Notes: generated from the sequence alone by a model not told the origin. 40,444 nt of DNA from Burkholderiales bacterium (GCA_017880805.1 JADGRP010000057.1:1-40444), one strand, 5' to 3'; positions 1-8,027 are shown, numbered from the stretch's first letter. Numbers and translations: made by a program.

Positions 1-174
1 CCGATCACCGAGCCTTCGCTCGGCCTCCTGATCGCCAACGGCTATCAATATCTTCTCTCAGGCAAGTACTGGATCAGCTTTTTTCCGGGTGTCGCATTGC
101 TGCTGACCATCGTCAGCATCAACCTGGTGGCCGATCAGTTGCGCGACGTGCTCAATCCGAGGCTCCAGCGATGA
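1..174 (+). CDS. Peptide-type ABC transporter permease, C-terminal end (partial)
   Basis: The reading frame is open from the window edge to a TGA at 172-174 and encodes the last 57 residues of a membrane protein. The tail includes a hydrophobic stretch (FFPGVALLLTIVSINLVAD) followed by LRDVLNPRLQR. This is the typical end of DppC/OppC-type inner-membrane permeases, where the last helix precedes a short cytoplasmic tail with a DxLDPR-like motif. The stop overlaps the ATG of the next ATPase gene (ATGA), so this is the permease of the same dipeptide/oligopeptide-type importer. The substrate cannot be read from this fragment, and the N-terminal part and any binding protein lie outside the window. 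Confidence 0.85.
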   Translation, partial: PITEPSLGLLIANGYQYLLSGKYWISFFPGVALLLTIVSINLVADQLRDVLNPRLQR

Positions 175-1151
175 CTTCGGCCGCGGGGCTGCTCGAGGTC
201 GAGGGTCTTTGCACCCGCTTCTTCACCAAGGCGGGTGTGGTGAAAGCGGTGGAGGACGTGAGTTTCAGCATCGGCCGCGGCGAAGTTCTCGGGCTGGTGG
301 GAGAGTCCGGTGCGGGAAAGTCCATGACCGGCTATTCGATCATGGGCTTGATCGATCCGCCGGGCAGGGTCGTCGGCGGCCGCATTCTTTTCGAAGGGCG
401 CGATCTGGCGACCTTGTCGGCGGAAGCGATGCGACAGTTGCGCGGCAACCGCATTGCCATGATATTTCAGGACCCGATGATGACGCTCAATCCCGTGCTG
501 CGCATCGACACGCAGATGGTCGAGGCGATTCGGGCGCACGGCAAGGTTTCGCATTCGGCGGCGCGGGAGCGCGCACGCGAGGCGCTGTTCAGGGTGGGCA
601 TCGCGTCGCCGGACGAGCGGCTTAACGGCTACCCGCATCAGTTTTCCGGAGGGATGCGCCAGCGTGTGGCCATCGCCATCGCGCTGCTGAATGAACCGAC
701 GCTGATCATCGCCGACGAACCGACTACCGCACTCGACGTCACGATTCAGGGACAGATCCTGTTCGAGATGCAAAAGCTGGCGCGGGAGACGGGGGCCGCG
801 CTGATCTGGATCACGCACGATCTGTCGGTGATCGCAGGGCTTGCCGATCGCATCTGCGTCATGTACGCGGGCCGCATCGTCGAAGAGGGGACGACCACCG
901 ACGTGCTGACCGCACCGTGCCATCCGTATACGCGAGGCCTGCTCGATTCAGTGCCGGCCAGCACACCGCCGCACGAGCGACTGCGGCAGATTCCAGGCAT
1001 GACGCCATCGCTCCTCGAGCTCGCACCAGGATGCGCATTCCGGTCGCGTTGCTCGCGCGCACAAGCCGATTGCGGGTGCGACCCCGAAATGCGCCCGCTG
1101 GGCGGCATCGGCCAAGCGGTGCGCTGCTTCCATCCGTTGGAGGCGCTCTGA
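171..1151 (+). CDS. Peptide-type ABC transporter ATP-binding protein (DppD/OppD family)
   Basis: This 326-residue cytoplasmic ATPase energises an ABC importer of the dipeptide/oligopeptide/nickel class. Visible motifs are Walker A GESGAGKS (44-51), signature SGGMRQR (about 159-165) and Walker B LIIADEP (178-184), followed by the D-loop TTALD and the switch histidine in WITHDLSV. The C-terminus has the family extension with Cys-rich CAFRSRCSRAQADCGC, which resembles the oligopeptide/dipeptide transporter C-terminal domain that can bind an iron-sulfur cluster. The start ATG overlaps the permease stop, and the stop overlaps the next ATPase reading frame, so three subunits are translationally coupled. 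Peptides are the default family substrate. The downstream N-formylglutamate amidohydrolase suggests an amino-acid derivative or small peptide, which is inference. Confidence 0.93.
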   Translation: MTSAAGLLEVEGLCTRFFTKAGVVKAVEDVSFSIGRGEVLGLVGESGAGKSMTGYSIMGLIDPPGRVVGGRILFEGRDLATLSAEAMRQLRGNRIAMIFQDPMMTLNPVLRIDTQMVEAIRAHGKVSHSAARERAREALFRVGIASPDERLNGYPHQFSGGMRQRVAIAIALLNEPTLIIADEPTTALDVTIQGQILFEMQKLARETGAALIWITHDLSVIAGLADRICVMYAGRIVEEGTTTDVLTAPCHPYTRGLLDSVPASTPPHERLRQIPGMTPSLLELAPGCAFRSRCSRAQADCGCDPEMRPLGGIGQAVRCFHPLEAL

Positions 1152-2191
1152 TCGAGCATCAGAACGAACTGCAAAGTGCGCCGGGCGAAGCGCCGCCGCT
1201 GGTCGACCTGCGACAGGTCTCGAAGCGATTCGTGAAAGCGCTGGACACCTCGATGCGCATCGCGAACCTGTTTGGCGCCGGAATACGCGAGGAAGTCATT
1301 CACGCCGTCGATCATGTCGATCTGACAATCCGCGCCCGCGAGGTCGTCGGTCTCGTCGGCGAGTCCGGCTGCGGAAAATCGACTCTGGGGAGGCTCGCTG
1401 TCGGGTTGCTTTCATTGTCGGATGGCGAGCGTTTGTGGCAAGGAATGTCGTTCGCGGACCTCGCCCCGTCGGCGGCCCGTGAACAGCAACTCAAAATGCA
1501 GATGATATTCCAGGACCCGTACGCGTCATTGAATCCCCGAATGCGTGTGGTCGACATTGTCGGCGAGGCGCCGGTTGTCCACGGACTCATCGCCCCCCGG
1601 CAGCAGATCGAATATGTCGGCCTGCAGCTCAACCGCGTCGGCCTGGACCCGACGCTGATGCGGCGATTTCCGCATCAGTTCTCGGGCGGCCAGCGTGCGC
1701 GCATCGGCATCGCGCGCGCGTTGGCGGTCAAGCCGGAGTTCCTGGTGTGCGACGAATCCGTCGCCGCATTGGACGTCTCCATCCAGGCGCAGGTGCTCAA
1801 TCTGTTCATGGATCTGCAGTCGGCGTTGAGCCTGACCTATCTTTTCATCAGTCACGATCTCGGCGTCGTGCAGCACATCAGCGACCGCCTGGTCATCATG
1901 TATCTGGGGCGCGTCGTCGAATCGGGCCCGACCGCGGATCTTTTCAATGCGCCCAATCATCCGTACACCAAGGCGTTGCTTGCCGAGGTCGGGAAGGTCG
2001 AGCCCGGGAAACGGGTTTTCGCGCCGATAAAGGGCGAAATTCCGTCGCCGCTTGCACCGCCGCCAGGATGTCATTTCCATCCCCGATGTCCGTACGCGAT
2101 GGCAAAATGCAAGGAAGGAGCACCGCCGCTTGACGAAATCGCACCAGGGCGCTGGTCGGCTTGTTATCTCAACGATGTGGTCTCGTCATGA
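1148..2191 (+). CDS. Peptide-type ABC transporter ATP-binding protein (DppF/OppF family)
   Basis: This is the second ATPase subunit of the importer. Homology begins at LVDLRQVSKRF. Counted from 1148, Walker A GESGCGKS is at 71-78, followed by the Q-loop region MQMIFQDPYASLNPRM that is typical of OppF/DppF, signature SGGQRARIGIARAL, Walker B FLVCDESVAALD and ISHDLGVV. The C-terminus has PPPGCHFHPRCPYAM. The start is uncertain: the frame is open far upstream, but family alignment demands a start near 1148. There a CTG overlaps the previous stop (CTGA) and sits four bases after GGAGG (1139-1143). The next in-frame ATG (about 1252) would remove the first beta strand. The stop overlaps the next gene by ATGA. 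Confidence 0.9.
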   Translation: MIEHQNELQSAPGEAPPLVDLRQVSKRFVKALDTSMRIANLFGAGIREEVIHAVDHVDLTIRAREVVGLVGESGCGKSTLGRLAVGLLSLSDGERLWQGMSFADLAPSAAREQQLKMQMIFQDPYASLNPRMRVVDIVGEAPVVHGLIAPRQQIEYVGLQLNRVGLDPTLMRRFPHQFSGGQRARIGIARALAVKPEFLVCDESVAALDVSIQAQVLNLFMDLQSALSLTYLFISHDLGVVQHISDRLVIMYLGRVVESGPTADLFNAPNHPYTKALLAEVGKVEPGKRVFAPIKGEIPSPLAPPPGCHFHPRCPYAMAKCKEGAPPLDEIAPGRWSACYLNDVVSS

Positions 2192-3042
2192 GTGATGCCG
2201 TCAGGCGACACGAACCCGCGGGCACGCCCATCCCGCTGGTGCTCGACTCGCCGCACAGTGGGACAGCGTATCCGGACGATTTCGATCACCTCCCGCCGCG
2301 CGCTGTCGTTCGGCAGGCCGAGGACACGCACGTCGAAGCGCTGTACGCGGCGGCGCCGAGCATCGGCGCGACGCTGATCGAGGCGCTGTTCCCCCGCGCC
2401 TACATCGATCCCAACCGGCACTACTCGGATATCGATCCGGCATTGCTTGCCGATGCGTGGACGGGGCCGATGACGCCGTCGCGCAAAAGCGAGCTCGGCA
2501 TCGGGCTCGTGTGGCGGCTTGCCCACGGTGGCGTACCCATGTACGCGCGCAAGCTCTCGGCCGCCGAGGTACGGCGTCGAATTGCTCATTTTTACGAGCC
2601 CTACCATGCCTGCCTCGCAGACGTGCTCGACGAGCGGCACGCCGCATTCGGCGCGGTATGGCATATAAACTGCCACTCGATGCCAGCGTTCGGCGACGTG
2701 ATGTCCGAGGATCCGGGCCGTGCGCGCGCCGATTTCGTGCTCGGCGACCGCGACGGCTCGACCTGCGCGCCGGAATTCACCGCGTTCGTTGCAGAAACCC
2801 TCACCGGCCTCGGCTACGATGTCGCGGTCAACGATCCGTACAAGGGCGTGGAGCTGGTGCGCATGCACGGCCGGCCGGCCGAGCGGCGTCACAGCCTGCA
2901 AGTCGAAATCAATCGCCGGCTGTATATGGACGAATCGACGCTCGCCAGGCATTCCGGTTTCGCGGCCTTGCAGTCGAATCTTCAGCGCTTGCTGGAAGCG
3001 CTGCGCCAATTCGTGATCGATAGCACCGGATGTCGCGCCTAG
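2188..3042 (+). CDS. N-formylglutamate amidohydrolase family protein
   Basis: This 284-residue protein belongs to the N-formylglutamate amidohydrolase (FGase, HutG-like) family: zinc-type hydrolases that release formate from N-formyl-L-glutamate at the end of one histidine degradation route. Family features are the N-terminal LDSPHSGTAYPDDF, RQAEDTHVEAL, the YIDPNRHYSDID block, WHINCHSMPAFGD and the closing LQVEINRRLYMDE. The conserved H, D, R and E positions are all present. The ATG at 2188 overlaps the stop of the ATPase gene (ATGA), so hydrolase and importer are translationally coupled. No other hut gene is visible, so a role in histidine degradation is not supported by context. A related N-acyl or N-formyl amino acid brought in by the ABC system may be the real substrate. 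Confidence 0.85.
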   Translation: MSDAVRRHEPAGTPIPLVLDSPHSGTAYPDDFDHLPPRAVVRQAEDTHVEALYAAAPSIGATLIEALFPRAYIDPNRHYSDIDPALLADAWTGPMTPSRKSELGIGLVWRLAHGGVPMYARKLSAAEVRRRIAHFYEPYHACLADVLDERHAAFGAVWHINCHSMPAFGDVMSEDPGRARADFVLGDRDGSTCAPEFTAFVAETLTGLGYDVAVNDPYKGVELVRMHGRPAERRHSLQVEINRRLYMDESTLARHSGFAALQSNLQRLLEALRQFVIDSTGCRA

Positions 3043-3054
3043 TTCGACGCGTAT

Positions 3055-3065
3055 TGGTCTGACCA
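3055..3065. promoter_or_regulatory. Candidate GntR/FCD-type operator upstream of tctC
   Basis: The sequence TGGTCTGACCA is a perfect palindrome around a central T. It matches the TGGTC-N-GACCA type of site bound by FadR/PdhR/LldR-like GntR regulators with FCD domains. It ends one base before a -35-like TTGACC, a position where a bound regulator would occlude RNA polymerase. No regulator gene is visible in the window. Confidence 0.45.
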
Positions 3066-3066
3066 C

Positions 3067-3095
3067 TTGACCGCCTGCGGGTCGCTTGCTAACGT
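3067..3095 (+). promoter_or_regulatory. Candidate sigma70 promoter for tctCBA
   Basis: A -35-like TTGACC (3067-3072) is separated by 17 bases from TAACGT (3090-3095), which matches the -10 consensus only moderately. It lies about 65 bases before the tctC start codon and directly abuts the palindrome at 3055-3065. No other promoter candidate in the 118-bp gap looks better. Confidence 0.4.
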
Positions 3096-3160
3096 TGCGG
3101 CAGCCTTTGCACCGGACCGGCGCCAGCCGGCGATGATGTTCGAGGCCACAGGGAGGAATC

Positions 3161-4126
3161 ATGTTGAACTTATTCAAACGCTGCCTTGCGGCAGCAGTGC
3201 TTGGCATGCTCGTGACCGCTGCGCACGCGGCGTATCCCGAACGGCCCGTAACCTTGATCGTGCCATGGGGCGCAGGCGGCGGCACTGATGCGACGGCGCG
3301 CATCATCGGCACGCTTTTGGAAAAGGAGCTCGGTCAGCCGGTCAACGTCGTCAACCGCACCGGCGGCAGCGGAGTGGTCGGTCACGCCGCGATTGCTTCT
3401 GCGCCCCCTGACGGGTACACCATCGGCCTCATCACGGTCGAAATCAGCATGATGCATTGGCAGGGATTGACCGAATTGTCGGGCGCGTCGTACACGCCGA
3501 TCGGTCTGGTCAACGCCGACCCGGCCGGCATGCAGGTGCGCGCCGACGCACCCTACAAGAGCGTCAACGATCTGGTCGCCGCGATCAAGGCCAACCCCGG
3601 AAAGTTCAAAGCGTCGGGAACCGGGCAGGGCGGCATCTGGCATCTGGCGATCGCAGGCATGCTGCAGGATCTGAAAGTGGATCCCGCCGCCGCACCATGG
3701 GTGCCGTCCAATGGAGCGGCGCCCGGATTGCAGGATCTGGTCGCCGGCGGTGTCGAAGTCGCACCCTGCTCACTCCCGGAAGCGCGCTCCCTGATCGACG
3801 CCGGCAAGGTCAAAAGCCTCGCGGTCATGGCCGAGAAGCGGGCGGCGCTCTATCCCAATGTACCGACGCTGAAAGAGGCGACTGGAAGCAATTGGACCAT
3901 GGCCGCCTGGCGCGGGATTGCGGCACCCAAAGGCGTACCGGCCGACGTTCGAGACAAGCTGGTTGCGGCAATCAAGAAGATCGTCGCCAGCAAGGATTAC
4001 AACGATTTCATGACCCAGCGCGGCTTCGGCGTGATCTATGAAGGCCCGGACGACTTCGCAAAGTTCATGGCCAAGGCGGATGCCGATCTCGGCGCGACCA
4101 TGAAGGCGGTCGGAATCGTGAAGTGA
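3161..4126 (+). CDS. tctC: Tripartite tricarboxylate transporter substrate-binding protein (Bug/TctC family)
   Basis: This 321-residue periplasmic receptor of a TTT system binds an organic acid and delivers it to the TctA/TctB membrane complex. It has a signal peptide (residues about 1-23, basic LFKR then a hydrophobic core, likely cleavage after AHA) and the Bug signature right after it: YPERPVTLIVPWGAGGGTD, then ATARIIGTLLEKELGQPVNVVNRTGGSG. Further family blocks are HAAIASAPPDGYTIG, the NPGKFKASGTGQGG block and IAAPKGVPADVRDKL. An AGGGAGGA Shine-Dalgarno sequence precedes the ATG. The receptor is encoded next to its transporter genes, but a 241-bp gap with a repeat separates it from tctB. 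The ligand cannot be predicted from sequence; Bug receptors bind many carboxylates and aromatic acids. Confidence 0.93.
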   Translation: MLNLFKRCLAAAVLGMLVTAAHAAYPERPVTLIVPWGAGGGTDATARIIGTLLEKELGQPVNVVNRTGGSGVVGHAAIASAPPDGYTIGLITVEISMMHWQGLTELSGASYTPIGLVNADPAGMQVRADAPYKSVNDLVAAIKANPGKFKASGTGQGGIWHLAIAGMLQDLKVDPAAAPWVPSNGAAPGLQDLVAGGVEVAPCSLPEARSLIDAGKVKSLAVMAEKRAALYPNVPTLKEATGSNWTMAAWRGIAAPKGVPADVRDKLVAAIKKIVASKDYNDFMTQRGFGVIYEGPDDFAKFMAKADADLGATMKAVGIVK

Positions 4127-4179
4127 CGCATCCGTCCAAGAGCAAGGCCCGAAGGGTCGCAGCGATCGGCAACGGACGC

Positions 4180-4292
4180 GTCATCCCCGCGAAAACGAGC
4201 CCGAACGGCGAAGTTTCGAGGAACGGCCGAGCGGGGAGCCAGTGGCTTTAGGCCGGCTCACGACAACGGATTCCCGCGTTCGCGGGAATGAC
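4180..4292. repeat. REP-like inverted repeat element between tctC and tctB
   Basis: The element starts with GTCATCCCCGCGAA (4180-4193) and ends with the near-perfect inverse TTCGCGGGAATGAC (4279-4292). The right end itself contains the compact inverted repeat ATTCCCGCG-TT-CGCGGGAAT (4270-4289). The centre carries CCAGTGGCTTTAGGCCGG. The core CATTCCCGCG(N)CGCGGGAATC is a well-known dispersed palindromic motif of beta- and gammaproteobacteria. It has no coding capacity. It could fold in the mRNA between the receptor and membrane genes and so favour higher expression of tctC. Confidence 0.6.
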
Positions 4293-4367
4293 GGCCGGGC
4301 AACGTGGAGCCCGCATAGAAGTGGATCTGGAGTGCCGTTGGGCTAGTCGCGACGCTGCTGACCTCGC

Positions 4368-4853
4368 ATGAAAATCAACGACGCCATCTGGGGTGCGCTG
4401 CTGCTGCTTCTCAGCGTGGCCATTCTCATTCACATCCAGGCCTTTCCCAACATACCGGGGCAAAACGTGGGCCCGTCACTTTTCCCTGGATTCATCGCAG
4501 TTGGCCTCGCAACCTGCGCACTTGCGTTAATCGCGAGCGGCCTTACGGCTCGCCGACGCGGCGGCGAGCAGGCGCCGTGGATAGGTGCCGAGCCATGGAT
4601 GCGCTCGCCGCGGCACACGATCGCGCTCGCGCTGGTCATCGGCGTCAATGTGTTCTACATCCTTCTTGTCGACACGCTCGGGTTCGTTCCGACGGGCGTG
4701 ATTTACCTTGCGACCCTTTTCGTCGCATTCGGGGTTCGGCCGAGATTGATCCTTCCTCTCGCGCTGATCATCACGCTGGTCATTCATTACAGCTTTTACA
4801 AGTTGCTCAGAGTGCCGCTGCCGTGGGGCCTGCTGGAGAGGTTCGCATGGTGA
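4368..4853 (+). CDS. tctB: Tripartite tricarboxylate transporter small membrane subunit (TctB family)
   Basis: This 161-residue integral membrane protein has four predicted transmembrane segments: around residues 6-26 (AIWGALLLLLSVAILIHI), after SLFPGFIAVGLATCALALIASGL, then TIALALVIGVNVFYILLVDTLGF, and the C-terminal RLILPLALIITLVIHYSFYKLLRVPLP region. The NVGPSLFPGF motif near the N-terminus and the C-terminal FYKLLRVPLPWG are typical of TctB (DUF1468) proteins. It forms the small permease subunit together with TctA. The ATG at 4368 gives the expected short cytoplasmic N-terminus. It is separated from tctA by 25 bases, so the two are almost certainly co-transcribed. Confidence 0.9.
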   Translation: MKINDAIWGALLLLLSVAILIHIQAFPNIPGQNVGPSLFPGFIAVGLATCALALIASGLTARRRGGEQAPWIGAEPWMRSPRHTIALALVIGVNVFYILLVDTLGFVPTGVIYLATLFVAFGVRPRLILPLALIITLVIHYSFYKLLRVPLPWGLLERFAW

Positions 4854-4878
4854 GCGGGGGTACCGGCCGGGGACCGCG

Positions 4879-6381
4879 ATGAGCAGCGCCTGGGCGCAGG
4901 CCTTCGGGCTGGTATTGGACCCATACAATCTCTTGGTGATGTTCCTGGCGTCGCTCTTCGGGCTTTTTGTTGGCGCGGTTCCCGGACTGACCGCGACTAT
5001 GGCCACGGCATTGCTCGTTCCGGTGACGTTTTTCATGGCGCCGATCCCGGCGATCGCGGCGATCGTTACCGCGACCGCGATGGCGATCTTTTCCGGCGAT
5101 ATTCCAGGCTGCTTGATGCGAATGCCGGGAACGCCGGCGTCCGCCGCATATACCGACGAGGCGTATGCAATGGCGAAAAAGGGCCACGCCGAAACTGCGC
5201 TGGGCGCGGGTCTGGTGTTTTCGGCATTGGGTGGGCTGTTCGGCACGGCCGTTTTGATGCTTGCCGCACCTGCGCTGGCCGAGTTCGCGTTGAAGTTCAG
5301 TTCGTTCGAGTATTTTTGGCTGGTGTTGCTTGGATTGACCTGCGCGGTGTTCATCACTTCCGACCGGCCGCTCAAGGGCTTTGTCACGCTGATGCTGGGG
5401 CTGCTGGTGGCATGCGTCGGACTCAATAATCCGGCGGCCATCCCTCGCTTTACCTTCGGCAGCATCGAGCTTCTCGGTGGCATCGGCATGATTCCGATGA
5501 TGATCGGCATGTTCGCAATCTCGGAGATCATCCGTTACGCGGTGGACACCAATCCCCCGCTCAGGATCGTCGACCAGCCGATCGGCAACGTGTTCAAGGG
5601 CATGTGGGCGCTGACCAAGAAGTACCCGGTGCAGATCCTGCGCGGCAACGCGGTTGGAACTTTGATCGGTGCGCTGCCCGGTGCGGGCGCCGACATCGCC
5701 GCGTGGATCACTTACGCGATCAGCAAGAAGTTTTCCAAGGAGCCCGAGAAATTCGGAACCGGTCATGTCGAAGGCATCGTGGAGTCCGGATCGGCAAACA
5801 ACAGCGCGCTGGCGGGCGCCTGGATTCCGGCGCTGGTGTTCGGCATTCCCGGCGACTCCATTACCGCGATCGTGATCGGCGTGCTGTACATGAAGAACAT
5901 GAATCCCGGACCGTCTCTGTTCACCAATAATCCTCAAAACATCTACGCTGTCTATCTGCTGTTCATCATCGCCAACTTGATCATGCTTCCGATGGGATGG
6001 TGGTGCATAAAGGTGTCCAAGCAGATTCTCAAGGTCCCGCGCACGGTGTTGATGCCGGTCATCATGCTGTTCTGCGTCGTTGGTTCGTTCGCGATAAACA
6101 ACACCTCATTCGACGTGACCGTGATGCTTGTAGCCGGCATTGCCGCATTCTTTCTCGAAGCCAGCGGCTTTCCTGTTGCGCCGGCGATACTCGGCGTCGT
6201 CCTTGGCGGCATGCTCGAGGAGAATTTCGTCACGTCGATGATCAAGTCGGACGGCCGCGTCCTTGCCTTCTTCGAGCGGCCGATCGCCGCCACGCTCGGT
6301 GCGATGACTCTTGCGGTGTGGTTCTTGCCGCTATTGATGCGCCGCCTGCGCCGCCTGGCCGGGATCGAGGTCTCCGCATAG
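4879..6381 (+). CDS. tctA: Tripartite tricarboxylate transporter large membrane subunit (TctA family)
   Basis: This 500-residue polytopic inner-membrane subunit is thought to form the transport pathway of the TTT system. It carries the duplicated TctA signature: GAVPGLTATMATALLVP near residue 32 and GALPGAGADIAAWITYA near residue 264. Between and after these are the FSGDIPGCLMRMPGTPAS and SANNSALAGAWIPALVFGIPGDS blocks typical of the family. The length equals that of known TctA proteins. It closes the tct operon; a new promoter for tpiA follows within 35 bases. Transport is presumably driven by an ion gradient, which is family knowledge rather than sequence evidence. Confidence 0.95.
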   Translation: MSSAWAQAFGLVLDPYNLLVMFLASLFGLFVGAVPGLTATMATALLVPVTFFMAPIPAIAAIVTATAMAIFSGDIPGCLMRMPGTPASAAYTDEAYAMAKKGHAETALGAGLVFSALGGLFGTAVLMLAAPALAEFALKFSSFEYFWLVLLGLTCAVFITSDRPLKGFVTLMLGLLVACVGLNNPAAIPRFTFGSIELLGGIGMIPMMIGMFAISEIIRYAVDTNPPLRIVDQPIGNVFKGMWALTKKYPVQILRGNAVGTLIGALPGAGADIAAWITYAISKKFSKEPEKFGTGHVEGIVESGSANNSALAGAWIPALVFGIPGDSITAIVIGVLYMKNMNPGPSLFTNNPQNIYAVYLLFIIANLIMLPMGWWCIKVSKQILKVPRTVLMPVIMLFCVVGSFAINNTSFDVTVMLVAGIAAFFLEASGFPVAPAILGVVLGGMLEENFVTSMIKSDGRVLAFFERPIAATLGAMTLAVWFLPLLMRRLRRLAGIEVSA

Positions 6382-6413
6382 GGACTTTAGCCCCGTTGTT
6401 GCACCGCAGCGCG

Positions 6414-6443
6414 TTGACCCCACCCCCTGCGGCGGGTTAAAAT
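6414..6443 (+). promoter_or_regulatory. Sigma70-type promoter for tpiA
   Basis: TTGACC (6414-6419) and TAAAAT (6438-6443) are separated by 18 bases, close to the sigma70 consensus TTGACA-N17-TATAAT. The pair lies 52 bases before the tpiA ATG and just after the tctA stop, so tpiA and probably secG start a transcription unit separate from the transporter. Confidence 0.7.
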
Positions 6444-6494
6444 CTGCAGGTTTCAAACGGGTCCCACCGGGGGTCCTCCGCAGATTGATCGCCC

Positions 6495-7235
6495 ATGCCT
6501 GGCAAGCTCGTCGTCGGCAACTGGAAAATGAACGGCGATTTGCGTCATAACGACGCGCTGCTGGCGGATCTGCGCGCCGGCTGGCCGGTCCAGGCAATGC
6601 GCGAAATCGCGGTGTGTGTTCCGTTTCCCTATCTGTGGCAGGCCCAGGCGGCACTGGCGGGGTCGGTGGTCCGCTGGGGTGCACAGAATGTGAGTGAATA
6701 CGCGCGCGGCGCTCATACCGGCGAAGTCGCGGCCGGCATGGTCGCCGAATTTGGTTGCAAGTACGTCATTGTCGGGCATTCGGAGCGGCGAGCGCTGTAC
6801 GGCGAGACTGACGCGATGGTGGCGGCAAAGGCGAGCGCGGCGCTGGAAGCGGGGATGACGCCGATTGTTTGCGTGGGCGAGTCATGGGCCGAGCGCGAGT
6901 CAGGCGCCGGAGAAGCCGTGGTGGTGCATCAGCTCGATGCGGTCGTGTCGCGGATAGGCCGGCGGATCGCCGAGACGGTGCTTGCCTATGAACCGGTGTG
7001 GGCGATCGGGACGGGTCGATCGGCAACGCCGGAACAAGCGCAAGCCGTGCACGAGGTTTTGCGCAAGCGGCTGCGCAAGCACGAAGCGGCAGCCGGGAGC
7101 GTTCCGCTGCTCTATGGCGGGAGTGTCAAGGCAGGCAATGCGAAAGCGCTTTTTGCGTGCGCCGATATCGATGGCGGCTTGATCGGCGGCGCGTCCCTGA
7201 ATGTCGATGAATTTTTGGCAATTGCCGGTGCCTAA
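6495..7235 (+). CDS. tpiA: Triosephosphate isomerase
   Basis: This 246-residue cytoplasmic TIM-barrel enzyme interconverts dihydroxyacetone phosphate and glyceraldehyde 3-phosphate in glycolysis and gluconeogenesis. All catalytic elements are present: the GNWKMNG motif with Lys11, the electrophilic His95 in VGHSERR, the catalytic base Glu166 in AYEPVWAIGTGR that starts flexible loop 6, and the phosphate-binding LYGGSVK and GGLIGGASL segments at the end. The length is normal for a bacterial TpiA. The ATG at 6495 directly precedes the first beta strand (KLVVGNWKM), so the start is secure. secG follows after 49 bases; tpiA-secG is a common proteobacterial pair. Confidence 0.98.
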   Translation: MPGKLVVGNWKMNGDLRHNDALLADLRAGWPVQAMREIAVCVPFPYLWQAQAALAGSVVRWGAQNVSEYARGAHTGEVAAGMVAEFGCKYVIVGHSERRALYGETDAMVAAKASAALEAGMTPIVCVGESWAERESGAGEAVVVHQLDAVVSRIGRRIAETVLAYEPVWAIGTGRSATPEQAQAVHEVLRKRLRKHEAAAGSVPLLYGGSVKAGNAKALFACADIDGGLIGGASLNVDEFLAIAGA

Positions 7236-7284
7236 GGTTTGCTTGAGCGGCGCAGTGGTCTAGCGTCGCAGCGAGGATGAAAGA

Positions 7285-7704
7285 ATGGTCTGGGAAACGT
7301 TATTGTTGGGACTGCATGTCGTCGTTGCGGCGGCGCTGATCGGCTTCGTGCTGCTGCAGCATGGCAAGGGCGCGGACATGGGCGCGGCTTTCGGCAGCGG
7401 CTCCTCCGGAAGTCTTTTCGGCGCGGCGGGATCAGCGAATTTCCTGTCGCGAACGACGGCCGTACTGGCGACGATATTTTTTCTGTCGAGCCTCGGCTTG
7501 ACTTATCTGGCGAGCAACCGGGTTGCGGTGGGACCTGGCGATGTCATGAAGCAGGGCGTCATGCAAAGCCCGCAAAACGCGCAAAAGGCGCCGGAGCCGG
7601 CGACAAAAGCCGCGGAAGTCCCGGCCAACGCAGCACCGGCGATACAGCCGGCGGCGCCATCGCCGTCCAAGGATTCATCCAAAGCGGCAGACGTACCAAA
7701 ATAA
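7285..7704 (+). CDS. secG: Preprotein translocase subunit SecG
   Basis: This 139-residue protein is the accessory subunit of the SecYEG protein-conducting channel in the inner membrane. It has the usual two transmembrane helices (about residues 3-22 and 52-72) joined by the conserved loop LLQHGKGADMGAAFGSGSSG and the segment SLFGAAGSANFLSRTTA. After the second helix comes an Ala/Pro/Lys-rich tail of about 60 residues that is low in complexity; such tails vary freely in this family. The first ATG after the tpiA stop fits the family start and is preceded by AGCGAGGAT. It is followed by tRNA-Leu, as in many betaproteobacteria. Confidence 0.95.
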   Translation: MVWETLLLGLHVVVAAALIGFVLLQHGKGADMGAAFGSGSSGSLFGAAGSANFLSRTTAVLATIFFLSSLGLTYLASNRVAVGPGDVMKQGVMQSPQNAQKAPEPATKAAEVPANAAPAIQPAAPSPSKDSSKAADVPK

Positions 7705-7800
7705 GGCGCAGTTAGCGTTCGGTTTTGAGCAGTCGCAATTGGCAGACGCAGCTTCAGTTGGAGGGCGGTCGCGGAATTCGGATCGCGGAAAGCTGATAAA

Positions 7801-7885
7801 GCCCATGTGGTGAAATTGGTAGACACGCTGTCTTGAGGGGGCAGTGGCGTAAGCCGTGGGAGTTCGAGTCTCCCCGTGGGCACCA
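7801..7885 (+). tRNA. tRNA-Leu (anticodon GAG)
   Basis: This is a class II tRNA with an encoded CCA end (7883-7885). The acceptor stem GCCCATG (7801-7807) pairs with CGTGGGC (7875-7881) with one U-G pair. The anticodon stem is CTGTC/GGCAG with loop TTGAGGG, giving anticodon GAG at 7835-7837. The long variable arm TGGC-GTAA-GCCG and the T arm GGGAG-TTCGAGT-CTCCC are complete. It reads CUC and CUU leucine codons. It lies between secG and nuoA with no clear terminator or promoter of its own, so it may be processed from a longer transcript. Confidence 0.97.
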
Positions 7886-8027
7886 ACAGAACAAGGGCGC
7901 GCCGACGTGCGCTCCCGGGCGGTCGTAGCGGAAGTGGCAGAAGCGGCAGCAGCAGGAGAGCAGGTAGGAGGCCGCGCGGAGCTTGCGTGGCCCGGCAACG
8001 AATGACGAGGGTTGGCTTCAACCGATC

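Noticed and set aside
917-1147. Extended N-terminus of the second ABC ATPase (start at 917)
   Set aside because: The upstream 77 codons overlap the first ATPase gene in another frame and are Arg/Ala-rich without homology; family alignment starts near 1148.
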